A stretch of DNA of 64,000 nt from Stenotrophomonas sp. 704A1 (lineage in GTDB: Bacteria > Pseudomonadota > Gammaproteobacteria > Xanthomonadales > Xanthomonadaceae). The stretch lies in assembly GCF_030549525.1 (NCBI RefSeq), contig NZ_CP130831.1, positions 1,389,501 to 1,453,500 on the forward strand, given 5' to 3'. Positions within the stretch are counted from its first letter, which is position 1, and every line of letters starts with the position of its first letter. The notes under the pieces were generated by a model. The model saw only the letters and a program-made list of their open reading frames with translations, searched no databases and was not told where the DNA came from. The position numbers and the translations under genes were made by a program. Positions 26,393-34,348 of this stretch are shown here, piece after piece.

Positions 26393-27340
26393 TCAGTCGG
26401 CGATGTTGCGCGCTTCGGCGGTGCCGAGAATCTCCGGGTGCTGCACGCGCGTGCGGCGGTTGAGCAGCGGGTGCAGGAACACCGCGCCCACGATGATCGC
26501 CACGCCCAGGTAGAACCACGGAGTGACTTCATGCTGCTCACGCAGCAGCAGCACGGCCAGGACCACGGCGTAGACCGGTTCCAGGTTGGTCACCAGCTGC
26601 ACGGTGTAGGCACTGAGATGGCGCAGCGCCACCAGTGCCAGCGCGAACGGCAGCAGGGTGCAGGCACCGGCCAGAACCAGCAGCAGGATGCCATCGTGCA
26701 GGTCGGGAATGATCCACAGCGGGCTGGCCAGCGCCGGCAGCAGGTAGGGCATCAGCGGCGCGAGCAGGGTGAGGGTGAGGGTACCGGCGCCCAGCTCCAG
26801 CGCGGTGACCGTCAGCGGATCGGCGTGGCTGACCATGCGCTTGTTGAGCGAGCCGAACACCGCCACCAGCAGCGCCGACAGCGCGCCGATCACAATGCCC
26901 AGGCGCATGCCGTCCGGCACGCCGCCCACCACCAGCGCCACACCCGGCAGCACGGCCAGGCCGAAGGCCAGTTCGCGCAGCTGGAACGGGCGCTTGGCCA
27001 CCCACGGTTCGATGATCGAGGTGAACACCGGCGCCAGCGCGATGCAGGTGGCCGCCACCGAAGCATTGGCCAGCTTCACCGCGCCGTAGAAGGTCAGCCA
27101 GTGCAGGGCGACCAGCGCGCCGATGCCGGCGTAACCGGCTGCCAGCCGCAGCGGCAGGGTGCGCAGCCCGCGCCAGACCCGCGGCAACAGCGCCAGCATC
27201 GCCACCACCAGCAGCATGCGCCACCACACCAGCGGCAGCGCCGGCAGGGTGATCAGCTTGCCGAGGATGGCGGTAACGCCCCACAACAGGACGCAGAAAT
27301 GGATCTGCCACAGCGCTTTGCGGGTGTCGGGTGTGCTCAT
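26393..27340 (-). CDS. EamA/DMT-family transporter
   Basis: A 315-residue inner-membrane protein with ten predicted helices in two EamA halves (IHFCVLLWGVTAILGKLITL; LGIVIGALSALLVAVFGSLNK). The family exports amino acids, metabolites or drugs; substrate not readable. Start set at the ATG of MSTPDTRKALWQ; the frame extends further 5' but without family similarity. Convergent with the AAA ATPase and next to a DUF72 gene on the same strand. Confidence 0.85.
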   Translation of the reverse strand: MSTPDTRKALWQIHFCVLLWGVTAILGKLITLPALPLVWWRMLLVVAMLALLPRVWRGLRTLPLRLAAGYAGIGALVALHWLTFYGAVKLANASVAATCIALAPVFTSIIEPWVAKRPFQLRELAFGLAVLPGVALVVGGVPDGMRLGIVIGALSALLVAVFGSLNKRMVSHADPLTVTALELGAGTLTLTLLAPLMPYLLPALASPLWIIPDLHDGILLLVLAGACTLLPFALALVALRHLSAYTVQLVTNLEPVYAVVLAVLLLREQHEVTPWFYLGVAIIVGAVFLHPLLNRRTRVQHPEILGTAEARNIAD

Positions 27341-27399
27341 CGGCGTATTGTGAGGCAAGCGTGCGCCGTGCGGGATGCCGCGATGCCCTGACCGCGGGG

Positions 27400-28230
27400 T
27401 TATCGCCGAACGGGGGCGCCGGGCGCGTCGCAGCGGCGCTGCAATGCCATCGCGGCCGCCGGGTTGCGGACCTTGCCGGCACCGATGCACAGCAGGTAGA
27501 CCTCACGCGGGGCCGCTTCGGCCGGCGCGGCCAGGCAGGGCAGGTCCGTCACCGGCGTACCGCTGGCCCAGCACCGGGCACGGTCCGCCCACCGCTGCTG
27601 CACGCTTGCCGGCAGGCCTTCGTTCAAGCGGGCCTGGCTGCGCTTGATCCGCGCGTACACGAAGCCGGCGCTGAGATCACCGTGCAGCGGCGCCTCGTCG
27701 CTGTCCTCGATCACCAGCGCGACGCCATGCCGGCGCGCGGCCTCGACCAGGGCCGGCCCCTGCACCGTGGCATTGCGCACTTCCAGTGCGTGCTGCAGCG
27801 GCACGCCGTCCCAGCGGTCCGGCAGCTGCGCCATGAACGCATCGAGGGCCGCTGCGTCGGCCGGATGGTGGGGATCGAACTGCCACAGCAGCGGGCCCAG
27901 CCGGTCGGCCAGCGCCGCGGCCGCCTGCAGGAACGGCGCGGCCGCCTCGACGCTGGAGGACAGGTCGCGGCGCTGCACCAGATAGCGCGGCGCTTTCATC
28001 GAGAAACGGAAGCCGGCAGGGGTCTGCGCGGCCCATTGCGCGCACTGCGCCGGCGTCGGCGTGCGGTAGAACGTGCCATTGATCTCGATGCAGCGCAGCG
28101 CGCGGCTGGCGTGGGCCAGCTCCTCGCGCTGGACCAGCCCGGCCGGGTAGAACACGCCGCCGCGCCACGCGGGGAACACCCAGCCGCCGATGCCGCAGCG
28201 GATCGGCGCCGCCGCCGCCCGTGCCGTCAT
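27400..28230 (-). CDS. DUF72 family protein
   Basis: A 276-residue TIM-barrel-like protein of the DUF72/YecE family: CGIGGWVFPAWRGGVFYP near the N-terminus, then EINGTFYRTPTPAQCAQWA and FRFSMKAPRYLVQ, and LALVIEDSDEAPLH. The family is widespread and without a settled activity. Its ATG overlaps the stop of the upstream VOC gene by 4 bp (ATGA), so they are translationally coupled. The start at GTCAT (28230) is fixed by this overlap. Confidence 0.85.
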   Translation of the reverse strand: MTARAAAAPIRCGIGGWVFPAWRGGVFYPAGLVQREELAHASRALRCIEINGTFYRTPTPAQCAQWAAQTPAGFRFSMKAPRYLVQRRDLSSSVEAAAPFLQAAAALADRLGPLLWQFDPHHPADAAALDAFMAQLPDRWDGVPLQHALEVRNATVQGPALVEAARRHGVALVIEDSDEAPLHGDLSAGFVYARIKRSQARLNEGLPASVQQRWADRARCWASGTPVTDLPCLAAPAEAAPREVYLLCIGAGKVRNPAAAMALQRRCDAPGAPVRR

Positions 28231-28670
28231 GCGCTGTGTTCCGCGCGCCACGGGTCGTAGCTGCCGAACCACCACAGGTAGCCTTCCGGGTCGGCACAGG
28301 CGTAGCCACGGCCACCGTACGCCTGGTCGGCGATGTCGATGACGATGCGCGCGCCGGCCGCCCTGGCACGCGCGTAGTGCGTGTCGACGTCATTGACGAT
28401 CACGCAGGCGCTCTGCGTCTGCCGTCCGTCGACCTCGTCAGGCATGACCGCCAGCCTGGCCCATTCGCCGCCGTTGCTGGTCGAACCGAGCATGATCATG
28501 CCGTGGCCGAACACCAGTTGTGCGTGATGTACGGTATCGCCGTCGGCGTACACCGCCTGCGCGTGGAAGCCGAACGCACGCTGCAGCCAGTCGATGGCGG
28601 CGAGGGCGTCGCGGTAGCGCAGGCACGGAATGATGGTGGAGCCGCTGCTGGTCTGGCCTTCTGCATCCAT
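28227..28670 (-). CDS. VOC-fold (glyoxalase/bleomycin-resistance-like) protein
   Basis: A 147-residue two-module beta-alpha-beta-beta-beta protein: PCLRYRDALAAIDWLQRAFGF, VVHHAQLVFGHGMIMLGS, then VNDVDTHYARARAAGARI and YACADPEGYLWWFGSYDP. It fits PhnB/glyoxalase-like VOC proteins; metal ligands are likely His and Glu/Asp at the module joins, but the reaction is unknown. Coupled to the DUF72 gene downstream. Confidence 0.85.
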   Translation of the reverse strand: MDAEGQTSSGSTIIPCLRYRDALAAIDWLQRAFGFHAQAVYADGDTVHHAQLVFGHGMIMLGSTSNGGEWARLAVMPDEVDGRQTQSACVIVNDVDTHYARARAAGARIVIDIADQAYGGRGYACADPEGYLWWFGSYDPWRAEHSA

Positions 28671-28780
28671 GACACCCCTCCTATGGCACAGGGCAGGCTG
28701 CGCCCGTGGCCGTTACCATCGCGCGAAACCCTGGTGACGGCCTGCACATGGCCGCCACCCCTGTTCGGAGATCGTGCTGG

Positions 28781-30343
28781 ATGAAAACCTGGATTGGAGG
28801 AGCCGTGCTGCTGGCGTGCACGACCATGGCGAGCGCTGCCACCCCGGCGCAGCTGCAGGACCTGGATGCGACGGTCGAGCGCGTGCGCGCGCAGTTCGAC
28901 GTGCCCGGCATCGCCGTGGCGGTGGTCAAGGATGGCGAGGTGGTGCTGGAACGCGGCTGGGGCGTGCGCGAGCAGGGCAAGCCGGAACCGGTGCAGGCCG
29001 ATACACTGTTCGCCATCGCTTCCAACACCAAGGCCTTCACCGCAACCTCGCTGAATCTGCTGGCCGAGGACGGCAAGCTGAAGATGGACGACAAGGTGAT
29101 CGACCATCTGCCGTCGTTCCGCATGTCCGACCCGTTCGTGACCGGGCAGATGACCCTGCGTGACCTGCTGTCGCACCGCAGTGGCCTGGGCCTGGGCGCG
29201 GGTGACCTGCTGTTCTGGCCGACCACCTCCTACAGCAATGCCGAAGTGGTGCAGCGGCTGGGCCAGGTGCCGCTGAAGGGCGGTTTCCGCGAGCGCTATG
29301 CCTACGACAACATCCTGTATGCCGTGGCCCAGCAGGTGATCGAGCAGGTCTCGGGCATGAGCTACCAGCAGTTCCTGCAGACCCGCATCTTCGACAAGGT
29401 GGGCATGGCCGGCACGCGCTACAACGCCGATCACCTGAAGCCGGGCGACAAGGCTGCGGTCGGCCACGCCAAGTACGATTTCAAGGACCTGCGCACCGTT
29501 GCTCCGCTGACCTGGTCCAACAATGCCGGCGCCGGTGGCATCTATTCCAGCGCGCACGACATGGCGCGCTGGATGCAGGTGCAGCTGGCTGAGGGCAAGC
29601 TGGCCGATGGCACCGCGCTGTTCACCGACAAGAGCCAGCAGCAGATGTGGCGGATGATCACCCCGCAGTCGATCCCGGCGCCGAGCGTGCCGGAGCTGGC
29701 ACCGGCGCGGGCCAACTTTGCCGGTTACGGCGAAGGCTGGAGCCTGAGCGATTACCGTGGCCAGAAGCTGGTCTGGCACACCGGTGGCTGGCCGGGCATG
29801 GTTTCGCGGCTGACCCTGGTGCCGGGCGAGAAGCTGGGCGTGGTGGTGCTGACCAACCAGGAAGTGGGCGCGGCGTTCAACGCGATCACCCTGAGCGTGC
29901 TCGATGCCTATCTGGGCGGCGAGAAGCACGACTGGGTGGACGCCTATGCCAAGGCCGTGGCCAAGGGCCAGGACAAGGCCGACGAGGCCTGGGCCAAGCA
30001 CCAGAGCGCGCGCGACAAGGGCAGCAAGCCGTCGCTGGCACTGGCCAGCTACACCGGCACCTTCCGTGACCGCTGGTATGGCGACATGCAGATCAGTGCC
30101 GGGGGCAAGGGCCTGCGCCTGCGCTTCATGAAGACCGCGCAGCTGAACGGCCGCCTGGAGCACTGGCAGCACGACACGTTCATCGTGCGCTGGGATGACC
30201 GTTCGCTCAACGCCGACGCGTTCGTCAATTTCAGCCTCGACCCGGACGGCAAGGTACGCGAGGTGCGCATGCAGGCGATCTCCGACCTGACCGATTTCAG
30301 CTTCGATTTCCAGGACCTGCTGTTCACCCCGGTCAGTCCGTGA
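28781..30343 (+). CDS. Serine hydrolase, class C beta-lactamase/DD-peptidase family
   Basis: A 520-residue exported protein. After a signal peptide (KTWIGGAVLLACTTMASA) comes the beta-lactamase fold: active-site Ser81 in SNTK, a Tyr-Asn pair in RYAYDN and the third motif HTGG. The C-terminal ~130 residues form a separate beta domain (DUF3471-like: LASYTGTFRDRWYGDMQI) as in esterase-type relatives. It is far longer than true AmpC, so D-aminopeptidase or esterase activity is more likely than resistance. A single gene on the plus strand. Confidence 0.88.
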   Translation: MKTWIGGAVLLACTTMASAATPAQLQDLDATVERVRAQFDVPGIAVAVVKDGEVVLERGWGVREQGKPEPVQADTLFAIASNTKAFTATSLNLLAEDGKLKMDDKVIDHLPSFRMSDPFVTGQMTLRDLLSHRSGLGLGAGDLLFWPTTSYSNAEVVQRLGQVPLKGGFRERYAYDNILYAVAQQVIEQVSGMSYQQFLQTRIFDKVGMAGTRYNADHLKPGDKAAVGHAKYDFKDLRTVAPLTWSNNAGAGGIYSSAHDMARWMQVQLAEGKLADGTALFTDKSQQQMWRMITPQSIPAPSVPELAPARANFAGYGEGWSLSDYRGQKLVWHTGGWPGMVSRLTLVPGEKLGVVVLTNQEVGAAFNAITLSVLDAYLGGEKHDWVDAYAKAVAKGQDKADEAWAKHQSARDKGSKPSLALASYTGTFRDRWYGDMQISAGGKGLRLRFMKTAQLNGRLEHWQHDTFIVRWDDRSLNADAFVNFSLDPDGKVREVRMQAISDLTDFSFDFQDLLFTPVSP

Positions 30344-30349
30344 GGGGAG

Positions 30350-30368
30350 CGCCGGGCCATGCCCGGCG
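30350..30368. repeat. Headless SMAG-like palindrome
   Basis: CGCCGGGC-CAT-GCCCGGCG with no clean GTAG head. The 25-bp block around it is identical to one at about 37491-37515. It sits 7 bp after the serine-hydrolase stop. Confidence 0.65.
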
Positions 30369-30434
30369 AGCGCGCAGCGCGGGATACACGCCGGGCATGG
30401 GATACTCCCCGCGCTGATCTGGCGAGGGAATGTG

Positions 30435-32267
30435 ATGTTCCGTTGGTTTGAATCCCTGATTCCGGTGTTCCCGCCCGTGGACGGCCGCATGCCGCCACAG
30501 AAGGTGCTGCCGTTCTACCTGCACTACCTGCGGCCGGTGTGGCCAGTGCTGCTGGCCACGCTGATCGCCGGCCTGCTGCTGGCGCTGGTGGAAGTGGCGA
30601 TGTTCGATTACCTGGGCCGCATCGTCGACATGGTCGCCGAACAGCCCGGTGCCGGCTTCTTCCAGCGCCACGCCAACGAGCTGGGCTGGATGCTGTTCAT
30701 CACCGTCATCGCGCGGCCGATCCTGGTCGGCCTGCACAACCTGCTGGTCAACCAGGCCATCGTGCCGGGGCTGAGCAACCGTTCGCGCTGGCTGATGCAC
30801 AACTACGTGGTGCGGCAGAGCCTGAACTTCTTCCAGAACGATTTTGCCGGCAGCGTCGCCAACCGGGTCATGCAGACCGGTACGTCACTGCGCGAGTCGG
30901 CCGTGCAGATGGTCGATTCGCTCTGGTACATCGTGGTCTACACCGGCACCGCGCTGTACCTGTTCGCACAGGCCGACTGGCGGCTGATGGTGCCGCTGAT
31001 CCTGTGGCTGCTGGCCTATGTGGTGATCCTGATCTACTTCGTGCCGCGCGCGAAGGAACGGGCCTGGATCGCCTCGGAAGCACGGTCCAAGGCGATGGGC
31101 CGGATCGTGGACGGCTATACCAACATTCCCACGCTGAAGCTGTTCGCCCATGGTGGCCGCGAGCAGGCCTACGTGGCCGAATCGATCCAGGAACTGGCGG
31201 TCAAGCACCGCGCGCAGACCCGGGTCACCACCGGCATGGACCTGACCATCGCCATCGTCAACGGGTTCCTGATTGCCGGCACCTGCGGCCTGGCCCTGTG
31301 GCTGTGGAATGGCGGGCACATCACGGTCGGTGCGATCACCCTGGCCACCGGCCTGGTGATCCGCATCCACAACATGTCCGGCTGGATCATGTGGACCATC
31401 AACGGCATCTTCGAAGACATCGGCACGGTGCAGGATGGCATCACCACCATCGCCCAGCCGTTGACCGTGCAGGACCGCGAGGACGCCACCCCGCTGCGGG
31501 TGACCCAGGGCGGCGTGCACTTCCAGGACATCCACTTCCATTACGGCAAGAAGGGCGGCGTGATCGCCGGCCTCGACCTGGTGGTGAAGCCGGGCGAGAA
31601 GATCGGCCTGGTCGGCCCGTCCGGTGCCGGCAAGTCGACCCTGGTCAACGTGCTGCTGCGGCTGTACGACCTGGAAAGCGGCCGCATCCTGATCGATGGC
31701 CAGGACATCGCCCATGTCACCCAGGAAAGTCTGCGCCAGCAGATCGGCGTGGTGACCCAGGACACCTCGCTGCTGCACCGTTCGATCCGCGACAACCTGC
31801 TGTACGGCCGTCCCGATGCCACCGAAGCGCAACTGCATGCGGCGGTGACCAAGGCGCGCGCGGCCGCTTTCATCGATACGCTGGTGGACGGGCAGGGCCG
31901 TCGTGGCTACGACGCGCATGTCGGCGAGCGCGGCGTGAAGCTGTCCGGCGGCCAGCGCCAGCGCATCGCCATTGCCCGCGTGCTGCTGAAGGATGCGCCG
32001 ATCCTGGTGCTGGACGAGGCAACCTCGGCGCTGGATTCGGAAGTGGAAGCGGCGATCCAGGACAGCCTGGACGAACTGATGGGCGGCAAGACAGTGATCG
32101 CGATCGCGCACCGGTTGTCGACCATCGCGCGGATGGACCGGCTGGTGGTGATGGACCAGGGGCGGATCGTCGAGACCGGCACCCATGCCGAGCTGATCGA
32201 TGCCGGTGGCCTGTATGCACGCCTGTGGGCGCGGCAGACGGGAGGCTTTGTCGCCGCCGATCAATAG
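30435..32267 (+). CDS. ABC exporter, fused permease and ATPase (MsbA-type)
   Basis: A 610-residue half-transporter. The N-terminal half is a six-helix exporter membrane domain (PVLLATLIAGLLLALVEVAM, LLVNQAIVPGLSNRSRWLMH); the C-terminal half is an ABC ATPase with Walker A VGPSGAGKSTL, Q-loop, signature VKLSGGQRQRIAIAR, Walker B ILVLDEATSALDSE and the H-loop IAIAHRLSTIARMD. It would act as a homodimer to extrude lipids, peptides or drugs. GAGGGA before ATG (30435); a GTG three bases upstream is an alternative. The next two genes on the same strand have very different base composition. Confidence 0.9.
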   Translation: MFRWFESLIPVFPPVDGRMPPQKVLPFYLHYLRPVWPVLLATLIAGLLLALVEVAMFDYLGRIVDMVAEQPGAGFFQRHANELGWMLFITVIARPILVGLHNLLVNQAIVPGLSNRSRWLMHNYVVRQSLNFFQNDFAGSVANRVMQTGTSLRESAVQMVDSLWYIVVYTGTALYLFAQADWRLMVPLILWLLAYVVILIYFVPRAKERAWIASEARSKAMGRIVDGYTNIPTLKLFAHGGREQAYVAESIQELAVKHRAQTRVTTGMDLTIAIVNGFLIAGTCGLALWLWNGGHITVGAITLATGLVIRIHNMSGWIMWTINGIFEDIGTVQDGITTIAQPLTVQDREDATPLRVTQGGVHFQDIHFHYGKKGGVIAGLDLVVKPGEKIGLVGPSGAGKSTLVNVLLRLYDLESGRILIDGQDIAHVTQESLRQQIGVVTQDTSLLHRSIRDNLLYGRPDATEAQLHAAVTKARAAAFIDTLVDGQGRRGYDAHVGERGVKLSGGQRQRIAIARVLLKDAPILVLDEATSALDSEVEAAIQDSLDELMGGKTVIAIAHRLSTIARMDRLVVMDQGRIVETGTHAELIDAGGLYARLWARQTGGFVAADQ

Positions 32268-32311
32268 TTTCCTGTGTAGAACAGTGGGAACCGGCCGATA
32301 CTGAATGTAGT

Positions 32312-32327
32312 CGATGATTAATCGTCG
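32312..32327. promoter_or_regulatory. Imperfect palindrome upstream of the island operon
   Basis: CGATGATT-AATCGTCG, a 16-bp dyad with 7 of 8 arm matches, 38 bp upstream of the first island gene. The first gene looks like a winged-helix protein, so autoregulation through this site is a fair guess. Confidence 0.4.
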
Positions 32328-32364
32328 GCAGTCAAGTTGATTCGACTCACGGATGAGGACGTGA

Positions 32365-32826
32365 ATGGCCAGACCTTTTACGCGTAGTACTAGTACTTTC
32401 GTAATGGCGTTGCTGAGAGGCTATGAAAGGGACGGACTCTCTTTCGATCAGTTGGTTGTCGAATTGTTGCGCTATGCGCAGCAGCCTGATGCAGAACTTG
32501 AAGGCGTGAAGTACAGGCCAAACGGTGTTCGTGAGGCTGGTGACAGCCCATGGTTCCGCGATCATGTAGAGCGACAATTGAACATATTGAGTTCGCTCGG
32601 ACTCGTTAGCCGGCGGGGCGACCAGTGGCTGCTGAAGGCTCAAGAATCTCAGTCGACTCCGGGTGTCGAACTGGATCCTCTTTCCAGAGTGCAGGACGAA
32701 ACCGGACTGGATTTGATGAGCTCTGGAAAGGGGCTGGCTCAGGTTCTTGCGCACCCCTCCTTGTTCTGCCTTCCTGAAGAGGACTTTCATACGCTCGTTG
32801 ATCGCGCATTTGAGGAACTGCCATGA
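32365..32826 (+). CDS. Island protein 1: small winged-helix-like hypothetical
   Basis: A 153-residue protein I do not recognise. The middle reads like a winged helix: a helix (WFRDHVERQLNILSSLGLV) followed by a beta-turn wing (SRRGDQWLLKAQ). The N-terminal 50 residues are helical (MALLRGYERDGLSFDQLVVELLRYA), the C-terminus acidic. GGATGAGGACGTGA is before the ATG. Base composition is much more AT-rich than flanking genes, with codons such as GTA, TTG and AGG, pointing to transfer. Its TGA overlaps the next ATG (ATGA), so both proteins are made together. Confidence 0.6.
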   Translation: MARPFTRSTSTFVMALLRGYERDGLSFDQLVVELLRYAQQPDAELEGVKYRPNGVREAGDSPWFRDHVERQLNILSSLGLVSRRGDQWLLKAQESQSTPGVELDPLSRVQDETGLDLMSSGKGLAQVLAHPSLFCLPEEDFHTLVDRAFEELP

Positions 32827-34286
32827 GCGCTGAGATAAGTGTCGTGGACTGTCTGGGCCTGCTTGCGAGCAAGGTCGCCCCGAACGTATTTGACGTCTCC
32901 AGTGGTCAGTATCATGTCAGCTTGAGGGACCAGGTTGTGCGAGGGCGTCTCCTGGTTGGTGACATCATCTCAATGGATCCAGATTTCAGTTCATTGCTCG
33001 TGGTGGGTGGGGGCGTAGCCGGCCTTGCCGTTGCAGTGACAGCGGCCGAAGCAGGGAAGAAGGTTGTTGTGCTTGAGCAGAGCAGATTTCCGTTATCAAA
33101 GCAGGTTGGCGTGCATTCGCGCTTCGTTGGACCGTTCATGTACGAATGGCCTTGGAAGTTCAGTCGAAGCCAGGTGTACCCGCCAGTAGATGCAACTTGC
33201 TGGCCGAAATTTTCGGGCTGCCCACCCCTCACGTCATTTGACCCCGTCAGCGCAGCCGATTTTGCAAAGGAAGTCCAACGGTGGTTTGACAAGGCGTTGG
33301 GGGACCATGCTCATTTACACCTTGCAACACGCCTGGATCGTTCGCTTCAGAAACGTGTGAAGGACTTTATTAAAGCGGGATTCTCAAGTGCGGGTGAGCT
33401 TGATCTTGCCGGAATGACATGGCATCGCACCAGACCGTCTGCGGGTTCGATCAAACCGGCTTACATCATTCTTGCCGCAGGTATGGGAGCAGAGAACTGT
33501 TCACTGCCTGAACATGATGGATCGAAAGTGATCCGCGGAGCGTCGTTTCGAGGAACTCCGTTCTGGAAGAATGATAGCTTGCGTAAGCATGCGGACGCTG
33601 GCCGAGATGTGGTCGTCGTTGGCGGTGGTGATGGTGCATTACAGGATGTGCTGCGCGCGCTTACTCCCGACGCACACCCTCTGCAGACTCTACGACGTCT
33701 AGAGTCTTGTCCTGTCGTCAAGGCATTTTTGGAAGGCGTCGGCGAACGGTTGCGTACCATCGAATTGCAGGGGCGACTAATGGCGACCTGGAGATGGAAT
33801 CCGGCTGTTTGGGAGAGCGTAGATAACTTGTGTAGCGAGGTCGCCAGCAGTCTTGCCAAAAACAGCATGGTGAGAAGTGCAGTTCTCGGAACTTTGAGGC
33901 GTCAGAAGCGAGGCGGCGTTCAAAAGGTGACGCTATTGGTCAAGTACGACTACTTCGATAAAGCTTATCTTCTCAATCGGTTTCTGGTTCATCTGATTTC
34001 CCACATTTTCAAGACATTAGAGGCGAAGAGTCAGTCGCATGATCGTGTCGCTCTGGATATCAAATGGAATGCGTCAGTTGAGGGTGTCCAGAATAGGCCT
34101 TCTGATCAGTACCGGGTGCACTACGAAATAAATGGCATTGGGATGGCAGTCGATGCGGCATATGTTGCTGTTCGTTTCGGGATCGACAGAAAAACTATTC
34201 CCGGCCTTCAGATGGTCCATTTAAGTGGTGATGACCAGAAGCAGCGCACAAGTCTGAGTAGAGTTCCACTCCCATACGCGGTGTGA
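32823..34286 (+). CDS. Island protein 2: FAD/NAD(P)-binding flavoprotein of unknown role
   Basis: A 487-residue protein with two Rossmann motifs: GGGVAG at 62-67 (preceded by SLLVV and followed by VVVLEQS, typical for FAD) and GGGDGA at 267-272 (preceded by RDVVVV, typical for NAD(P)). The FAD-family LAAG element (YIILAAGMGAEN) and a C-terminal SGD are also visible. No CxxC redox pair, signal peptide or membrane helix. About 55 residues precede the first fold and a 190-residue block without obvious homology follows the second. It resembles flavin monooxygenases or FAD/NAD(P)-binding accessory proteins of conflict systems. Substrate unknown; low-GC, likely acquired with the upstream gene. Confidence 0.7.
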   Translation: MSAEISVVDCLGLLASKVAPNVFDVSSGQYHVSLRDQVVRGRLLVGDIISMDPDFSSLLVVGGGVAGLAVAVTAAEAGKKVVVLEQSRFPLSKQVGVHSRFVGPFMYEWPWKFSRSQVYPPVDATCWPKFSGCPPLTSFDPVSAADFAKEVQRWFDKALGDHAHLHLATRLDRSLQKRVKDFIKAGFSSAGELDLAGMTWHRTRPSAGSIKPAYIILAAGMGAENCSLPEHDGSKVIRGASFRGTPFWKNDSLRKHADAGRDVVVVGGGDGALQDVLRALTPDAHPLQTLRRLESCPVVKAFLEGVGERLRTIELQGRLMATWRWNPAVWESVDNLCSEVASSLAKNSMVRSAVLGTLRRQKRGGVQKVTLLVKYDYFDKAYLLNRFLVHLISHIFKTLEAKSQSHDRVALDIKWNASVEGVQNRPSDQYRVHYEINGIGMAVDAAYVAVRFGIDRKTIPGLQMVHLSGDDQKQRTSLSRVPLPYAV

Positions 34287-34297
34287 ACGTACAAGAA

Positions 34298-34323
34298 AAC
34301 GGCCCGGGTTTCCCCGGGCCGTT
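34298..34323. terminator. Bidirectional hairpin terminator
   Basis: AACGGCCCGGG-TTTC-CCCGGGCCGTT, an 11-bp perfect stem. On the minus strand it is followed by TTCTTG and serves the DUF885 gene; it also ends the island operon on the plus strand. Confidence 0.82.
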
Positions 34324-34348
34324 CCATTTCCAGCTCACACCCGATCAA

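Noticed and set aside
28781..30343. Calling the serine hydrolase an AmpC-type resistance enzyme
   Set aside because: Too long, carries an extra C-terminal beta domain, and has HTGG in place of KTG; esterase or D-aminopeptidase is more likely.
32268..34290. Prophage remnant or integrase-based element around the AT-rich island
   Set aside because: No integrase, transposase, direct repeat or tRNA end could be found at the borders; acquisition route remains unknown.
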